From: Caprella mutica
Lineage: Eukaryota; Arthropoda; Malacostraca; Amphipoda; Caprellidae
Direction: 5' to 3'
Length of the DNA stretch: 64,000 bases
Assembly: GCA_947561585.1 (NCBI GenBank)
Contig: CANNZV010001444.1
Span: forward strand, 62,001-126,000
This document shows, one piece after another, positions 58,032-64,000 of the stretch. The notes under the pieces were generated by a model. That model saw nothing but the letters and a program-made list of their open reading frames with translations. It was not told the origin of the DNA and did no database searches. How positions within the stretch are numbered: the stretch's first letter is position 1; every line of letters begins with the position of its first letter. Position numbers and translations under genes: made by a program.

Positions 58032-61000
58032 ACATTACACATCACGAACGTTAGGAATACTTAGGTTACAAAACTCTCTTACATTTAGACAAAATTGTAC
58101 ATAAAATTAACAAACAATTGCATATTTTAGAAAAAAATTCTGTCTAAATTAATATAGATTGAATTAAATCATCATGAGTAAAGGATTGCAATTTATTCCA
58201 GTGATTCTTCCTGATTCTTCAATATAGAATAATAATTTGATTCTCTAAATAAGTAGAGTATTGGGTTTGTGATAGAATATAGGACATATGCAACCATTTT
58301 TTTTTCTATTCTGACTGCCATAAGGTGGAAACACACTCTATTATTCAAGTGCTGAACAATTGATAATTGCACATTAATGTTTAATTCCCACTTTGTCACT
58401 GTATAAAATAATAAATCAGCAGGATATACTTATTACAAGTTACTATAAAAAGGCGAAATGCTAACATTTTAACGGTCAACAGCAATCACGTACGAAACCT
58501 GAATATAATGAATAAATATTTAAAATAGTTATCGGAAAGTTAACTAAATTTCTTTTGATGAATTATTATTTTCTTACAATTTTTAACTTTTAATAATTTG
58601 TAAATAGGGGAGGTTGGCACCGGTGCCATTTGATTGCCAGAAAAAGCACTCAGTGCCGCAATTGCCCACCCTTGCTCTATATCCTCCCTTTCTTTCCTTT
58701 TTCTTTTAAAAGCTTCATCACTTCAGCTATTTTGTTATATGATAATTTACTTATATTGATTACACAAGCGCAAAATTGCTATAACTATTAACTATTAATT
58801 TTCCCTTAAAGATATTCATATTGTTTCCTTTATCCTGTACCTACAGTCCTACATAATACCAAGTTGATGCACAGTTCATTCTAATTAATATTGATTAAGT
58901 TTTGATCGCAATGTCCAAAATATATTGCATCTAAGTGCCTGAGCTTCGTGTTCTGCGATTGCCTAAAGTGGAAAAGCTAATACTAGAGAATTAGAATTTA
59001 TTAAGCCTTATAAAAAATTAAATTTGTAAATGGATTTATAGGTAAATATTATTATAGTATTTTCAAGTTCTCATTCGAAGCTGTTCATTTATTCAATAGT
59101 TGACTCAGATAGAGCTAGGAATAAATTCATAGAAAAATTAAAAAGAATCATATGAGATAAACTGTTATTGTGCCATTTAGAAATTCTTTAATTTTAAATA
59201 CGTAAAATTTATTCTGTAGGTAGGTATTTAGCGTCTTCTTTGGAACCAAAGGTTATATCGATGATGTAAAAAGGAAATTTGTGCAAGAGAGGCGAAGAAG
59301 CACTCATAACGGAGAGTGATTACCACCAGTCGGTGAAAATATGCATGGAAACAGAAGAAAGGCTACTTCGTGACTTTACCAGGAATGTGAAGAAAGGATA
59401 CAAAAACATTGGTTACTGCTTTACGATTGAAAGAGGACAATGAAGAGGTGAGAGTAAATGAAGCCTACGAACCTACCTAACACAAAATCTAAGACAGCGA
59501 AAATAATGTCTCTGGGTAATCAGCTCTCCATGAAGACATTACTTTATCTAGTTATTTTTTCTCTTCAATCAACCTCCTATATATGACAGGGTAAAGGTGA
59601 TGTATGTCCTACTTGAAAGGGTTATGTATTGTTATTAACTTAAAGCATAGTATTACAGATGGTGATGAGAGAGCAGACCAGAGTTGGGCCTTGTCCGCCT
59701 CTGTTAAAGTCTGAGCTCTTCCTCTAACTACTGAACCCTAAGTTACTGACCAACTAACTGACTCTGGTTATATAATTTCATGTTTTTATAAAGTCTAAGC
59801 AACTCAACTAATGAGCCTAGATTCCGTCCATAGTTTTGGGTGGTCCAATCACACCATTGATTTATTTGGGCCAGCAGTAAGCGACAAGAATTCTGAAAGA
59901 CGCTTATATCAATTTACTCTGTATATTTCACATGGAAACAGGTTCATATACTATCATTAGAATATCAAAACTCTTCTCCACACATCATTAAATCTTTTAG
60001 TACTCCGTAAGCAAGATACATTAATTAGACTGAAAGTTATGGGTCCCTTTTCTAATGTAACCTACTAAAATATTCACTAATTCCGAATGCTACATAAAAT
60101 CATAACTCTACCGCTATCCTCTTGAAAAAAACTAAATGAAATACATGTTACAAATGAAAAAAAATCTGATTCCAATAGTTCGTGGAACCGGGAAGAAAAT
60201 GACTATACATTATACAAAAATCAGGTGCAAGTGTAAATATAATACATTTCAGTAGGTTTGTTAATTATTTTTAGCATGCTTTGGCATACTAAAAAAATAC
60301 GATGGTACATTTTAAATAGAACAATGTTTCATCAATTACAGCTCAAACACAAGGGTAGAGTTCTCTTCCATCAACAACAGACAGCTTCCGAATACATCCC
60401 ATGGGGCTAATCATATTACAGTTCTGACTGTTATAGAGTTAAATCAATACAGTCAGGATTGTTAATTCGAAGGACTTCTACACAACGAAAAATGAAGGTG
60501 CGGCTATATATTGTTAAATAAAATATTTTGGAAGTTTTCAGTTAACTTATACAGGTGGGATGGATAGAAAAGCATTCTATGGTGATGAACAAATTTTATT
60601 TACCATTCAATTATTTTAATATATCCCACCTGCTTTATTTACGGCGAAAAACACTATAACTGAGAGCTACCAACCAAATTACCAAATTTACTCCTGAAAT
60701 ACTCCATGTGAAATATAATTAAGCGAGACATGCCGCACACTGATTCGATTGTCATAAGTCTGAGACGTAATATAAGAACGAGGTGTCCAATTTACTCTTG
60801 ATATTTCACAGTTCCCTGATATTTATATAAAATCTGCAAGTAACTCAATACATAATTTGTATAAAGGTAGAATAACATCATGCATACTGTATACAAAAAA
60901 ATATTTTCATAAACACGATTTCTTTCACTATTAATGTATATACAAGAAATAAAAAGTATATTGCAATCTGTGCGCACAAAGTTCTTACTATCGTACATAT

Positions 61001-61250
61001 GAACTCATCATTTTAATGTGAACTCAATCCATTTTAAAATATAGAAATGCAATAAAGTTTATCAGTGGTGTATATATATATCTATAAAGCTTTGCTATTC
61101 TAGAACTATTTCCAGTCAAGATTAATGTTTTAAATTGTTCGAGATACCAAAGAAACACAAGTAATGTAGTTAGTTAAATTGTTAATTTAAAATGTTCAAT
61201 CCAATATAAAAATTCACTGTAGCTATATGTAATATTTTATCGCTTGAACG
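58032..61250. other. Gene-free stretch
   Basis: No coding gene is recognised. It holds a family D copy (59225-59330) and a weak inverted pair CAGGTGGGATGGAT (60552) and ATATCCCACCTG (60620). Phrases around AATTTACTC and ATTTCACATGG recur at 59915 and 60685-60810. Confidence 0.35.
59225..59330 (+). repeat. Dispersed repeat family D, copy 4
   Basis: TTTAGCGTCTTCTTTGGAAC, AAAGGTTATATCGATGATG, AAAAAGGAAATTTGTGCAAG match copies at 11182 and 23415. The match weakens after about 60 bp. Confidence 0.6.
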
Positions 61251-61254
61251 TGAA

Positions 61255-61585
61255 TTGTGATCTGATATGCACTGCAATGTGACATGTGATCTGATATGCA
61301 CTGCAATGTGACATGTGATCTGATATGCACTGCAATGTGACATGTGATCTGATATGCACTGCAATGTGACATGTGATCTGATATGCACTGCAATGTGACA
61401 TGTGATCTGATATGCACTGCAATGTGACATGTGATCTTGCATGCACATTGCACAGCAATGTGACATGTGATCTGTATGCACTGCAATGTGACATGTGATC
61501 TGGTATTCACAGCAATGTGAAATGTGATCTGTATGCACTGCAATGTGACATGTGATCTGGTATGCACTGCAATGTGACATGTGAT
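61255..61585 (-). repeat. 29-bp satellite GATCTGATATGCACTGCAAT
   Basis: About 11 units of 29 bp (GATCTGATATGCACTGCAAT plus GTGACATGT). Seven units are nearly identical, indicating recent expansion. Later units have indels. The unit lacks stops on the minus strand, so all three frames stay open (up to 146 codons); not a gene. Confidence 0.95.
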
Positions 61586-61944
61586 TAAGTAATTTAGGCA
61601 TTACTATTTTTGTAGATTTCATTGAAATGAATATGCATATTTTTCTAATCCTGTTTTTGAAATTATATTTAATGGTAGTTTATTTTTAAATTTATAACTA
61701 TAATCACATTTCAAAAATATGAATATACTCAAATATCTACCTTCTACTTTTTTGGTTCACTAAACTAAATGGAAGTGCATTTAAATTTTAAAATTTGATC
61801 TAATTCATAATTTTGATTAGGTACGCTTTTGATACATAATTATAATTGTTGCTGATAGAATAAAGTTAAATTGTGTAAAATAATTATTGCCATTTTGATT
61901 GAATATCTAAATGAGAAGTAATTATTATTGAATATTATTAACTA

Positions 61945-62050
61945 CGAAAAGGAGAAGTTCATCCACAACACTGTTGCCTAATCTCAAAATATTGAATCAA
62001 ATCTCTATGGTTTTTGCTTCTAGCATTTCAAGTGTATGGACAACTTTATT
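61945..62050 (+). repeat. Dispersed repeat, partner of 56725-56815
   Basis: AGAAGTTCATCCACAACACT, TAATCTCAAAATATTGAATC and GCATTTCAAGTGTATGGACA align with the minus strand at 56725-56815, also continuing toward ATTCGAG/ACTTTATTCC. Confidence 0.65.
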
Positions 62051-62224
62051 CCCCAATAATACGAAATTGTGTGATGGTCGGAATAACATAACTTACCTAC
62101 TTGAAATTCTGTCACAGGATTGGTTCATCGTCAACAGATAATCTGATAGAATTTATGTATATACAATTTTTGATCATTAAATGGTTTTGATGATCTATTC
62201 TTGATTTGCTGCATTTATTATATA

Positions 62225-63644
62225 CTGTAAAACTCCTGAGTTATGAAATTCTTAGTTTTGAGGCAATCGATGATTAGAGTAATGAAGGACCTGAATTATG
62301 AAATGCTTCTGAGATATGAAGTAGTTTTCTTTGTTTAAATCTTAGAAAACGATAGTCCTTTAGGTATAACTATACCTTTTCCAAGTCAAGTTGGCAGGAG
62401 TGAATAATGAATTGACAGAATTGAAAAATGAATTGGAACAGGTTAAAGTCATATTGCAGAAGTGAAACTGAAAAAAATATGACAAGCAATAACAATATAA
62501 AAGTTTATTTATTTTTATGAAAATTACAACCTCAATCCAATAGGTTTTTTTTTGCGATCTTCTCCACCAGACACTACCATATTATAAGATAATACTCAAT
62601 TATAAGATAATACTCTATTATAGGATTATACTCTTTTATACCATAATACTCTATTATAGAATAAACCTCTATTATAGGATAATACTCTATTATAGAATAA
62701 TACTCTATTAAAGGATAATATTCTATTATAGGATAACACTCTAAATTATGTATATGATAAAACTCTATTATAGAATGATATTCTAATATAGGATTGTACT
62801 CTATTATAGAATAATACCCTAATAAAGGATTGTACTCTATTACAGAATAATACTCTATTATAGGATAATACTTGATTAAAGGATAATACTCTATTATAGA
62901 ATAATACTCTATTATAGGATAACACTCAATTATAGAATAATGTTCTATTATAGGATAGTACTCTATTATAGAATAATGCTCTATTAAAGGATAGTACTCT
63001 ATTATAGAATAATGCTCTATTATAGGATAATGGTCTATTATAGGATAATGCTTAATTATAGAATAATGCTCTATTATAGGATAGTACTCTATTATAGAAT
63101 AATGCTCTATTATAGGATAATACGCAATTATAGCCTATGATAATGCTCTATATAGCATAATACTCAATTAAAGGATAACGCCCAATTATAGGATAATACT
63201 CAATTATAGGATAATACCCAATTATAGAAAACAAAATAACTATAATTATTGTGTTTCATTCTGTAATAGAGTATAATGTAGGAAAATGTAAATCAGGAAG
63301 GTGAAGATTTGGTATAAAGTTTAGGTTATCATTAAATCGGTTCTATTGAGTATAAACTATATTTTCTGTATTGTTTGAGATTTAAATGATGTGTTATTGT
63401 GTATTTTTTGTTAATGATTTGAATTTAGGCATAATTGCCTACTACCATGATGTATATTAATATTTACCGCAATTTTGTATAAAATTTAGTGCACATCCAA
63501 ATAAGAATAATATCTGTCATAGTTATCCCTCAATGACCAAAATTATCTATGATTTGAATCATAGAAAACTATCATTGCATACGAGTTATGAAGTTGCTCT
63601 GAGTTATGAAGAAACCATTACTTCATAACTCAGGAGCTTTACTG
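62225..63644. mobile_element. 1.42-kb pogo-like element with TA target
   Basis: Ends CTGTAAAACTCCTGAGTTAT and, on the other strand, CAGTAAAGCTCCTGAGTTAT are flanked by TA (62223-62224, 63645-63646). CAGT-start ends next to TA are usual for pogo/Tigger elements. GAGTTATGAA-type units repeat just inside both ends. The loop is mostly an 18-bp minisatellite. No transposase. Confidence 0.8.
62575..63235 (+). repeat. 18-bp minisatellite ACTCTATTATAGGATAAT
   Basis: About 36 units, alternating TATAGGATAAT and TATAGAATAAT types, with TACTC/TGCTC variants clustered. It lies in the loop of the 62225-63644 element. Confidence 0.9.
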
Positions 63645-63646
63645 TA

Positions 63647-64000
63647 TATAATTTTGATTTTGTTATCAAAAATAAATCAATAATTTCAATTTAAAATTCT
63701 ACAAAAGAAACTTTATAAGAATAATATGTTCATTCTGCTCACCAACTCTATTATGAATACAAATTGTTACAACATCAAAATAAATGAATGCACAATAATC
63801 AACTTTTAAATCGCTAGGTACTATTTTTGACGAGTAGTTTGTATCAACTCTTGTGCTATATTATGCTATATTGTATATATCGTGATATGTTTGCGCTATT
63901 TTTCTGTCGCAATAAAGTAGCTTCTGTTGGCATCAACTTAATATGGCCAGATAATATTTTTTTTGGGTAATTATTCGAGAGAACCATTGATTTGGGATAA
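63647..64000. other. Gene-free end of window
   Basis: AT-rich DNA with no recognisable structure. Confidence 0.35.

Noticed and set aside
57004..58104. Many 60-116 codon frames rich in AIV, SSNC or NNCSK
   Set aside because: Products of the FB-F arm repeats on both strands.
61182..61622. Minus-strand frames of up to 146 codons (HMSHCSAYQ type)
   Set aside because: 29-bp satellite without stops in any minus frame.

Overview
The window is strongly AT-rich eukaryotic DNA, most like a repeat-rich arthropod (probably insect) genome. The grounds are a decayed Tc1/mariner-type transposase of the kind common in insects, many short inverted-repeat elements with TA, TTAA or 8-9 bp target duplications, GT-AG intron signals, and no bacterial gene layout. 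I cannot place the species or order. I see no intact protein-coding gene, no tRNA or rRNA, no CRISPR array and no operon. The long open frames are by-products of tandem repeats whose unit length is a multiple of 3.

The main content is a set of foldback (FB) elements that look like one family. Members start GG(T/G) plus about four variable bases plus GG(T/A)(C/A)A, are flanked by 8-9 bp target duplications, and carry short tandem repeats just inside each end. The repeat unit differs from element to element. My labels are: FB-A 2588-20729 (about 18 kb), FB-B 10416-10783 (inside FB-A), FB-C 27846-28353, FB-D 39523-42524, FB-E 44684-49676 and FB-F 57000-58022. An FB-E-related solo arm begins at 22461. 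A further large inverted-end element spans 25089-29391 and holds what looks like a broken, spliced fragment of a host gene on the minus strand.

Layout. 0.3-0.84 kb: a MITE. 2.6-20.7 kb: FB-A, with inverted arms of about 1.7 kb and an interior made of duplicated blocks, GC-type foldbacks, a 22-bp-TIR element and a 1.7-kb minisatellite. 21.1-24.3 kb: a minisatellite and an FB-E-like arm. 24.9-30.9 kb: a possible TTAA element carrying the 25.1-29.4 kb element, which itself carries FB-C. 32.3-34.9 kb: two minisatellites and two MITEs. 35.4-38.3 kb: a long-TIR TA element interrupted by a TTAA element with a further element inside it. 38.4-39.2 kb: a TTAA MITE. 39.4-42.7 kb: a possible exon split by FB-D. 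44.6-50.3 kb: a transposase pseudogene split by FB-E, which contains a TA element, which contains a hAT-like element. 53-58 kb: small inverted arrays and FB-F. 61-63.6 kb: a 29-bp satellite and a pogo-like element with an 18-bp array in its loop.

Nothing here works together as a pathway. The window is a record of successive nested insertions, several provable from target duplications or from an uninterrupted related copy elsewhere in the window.
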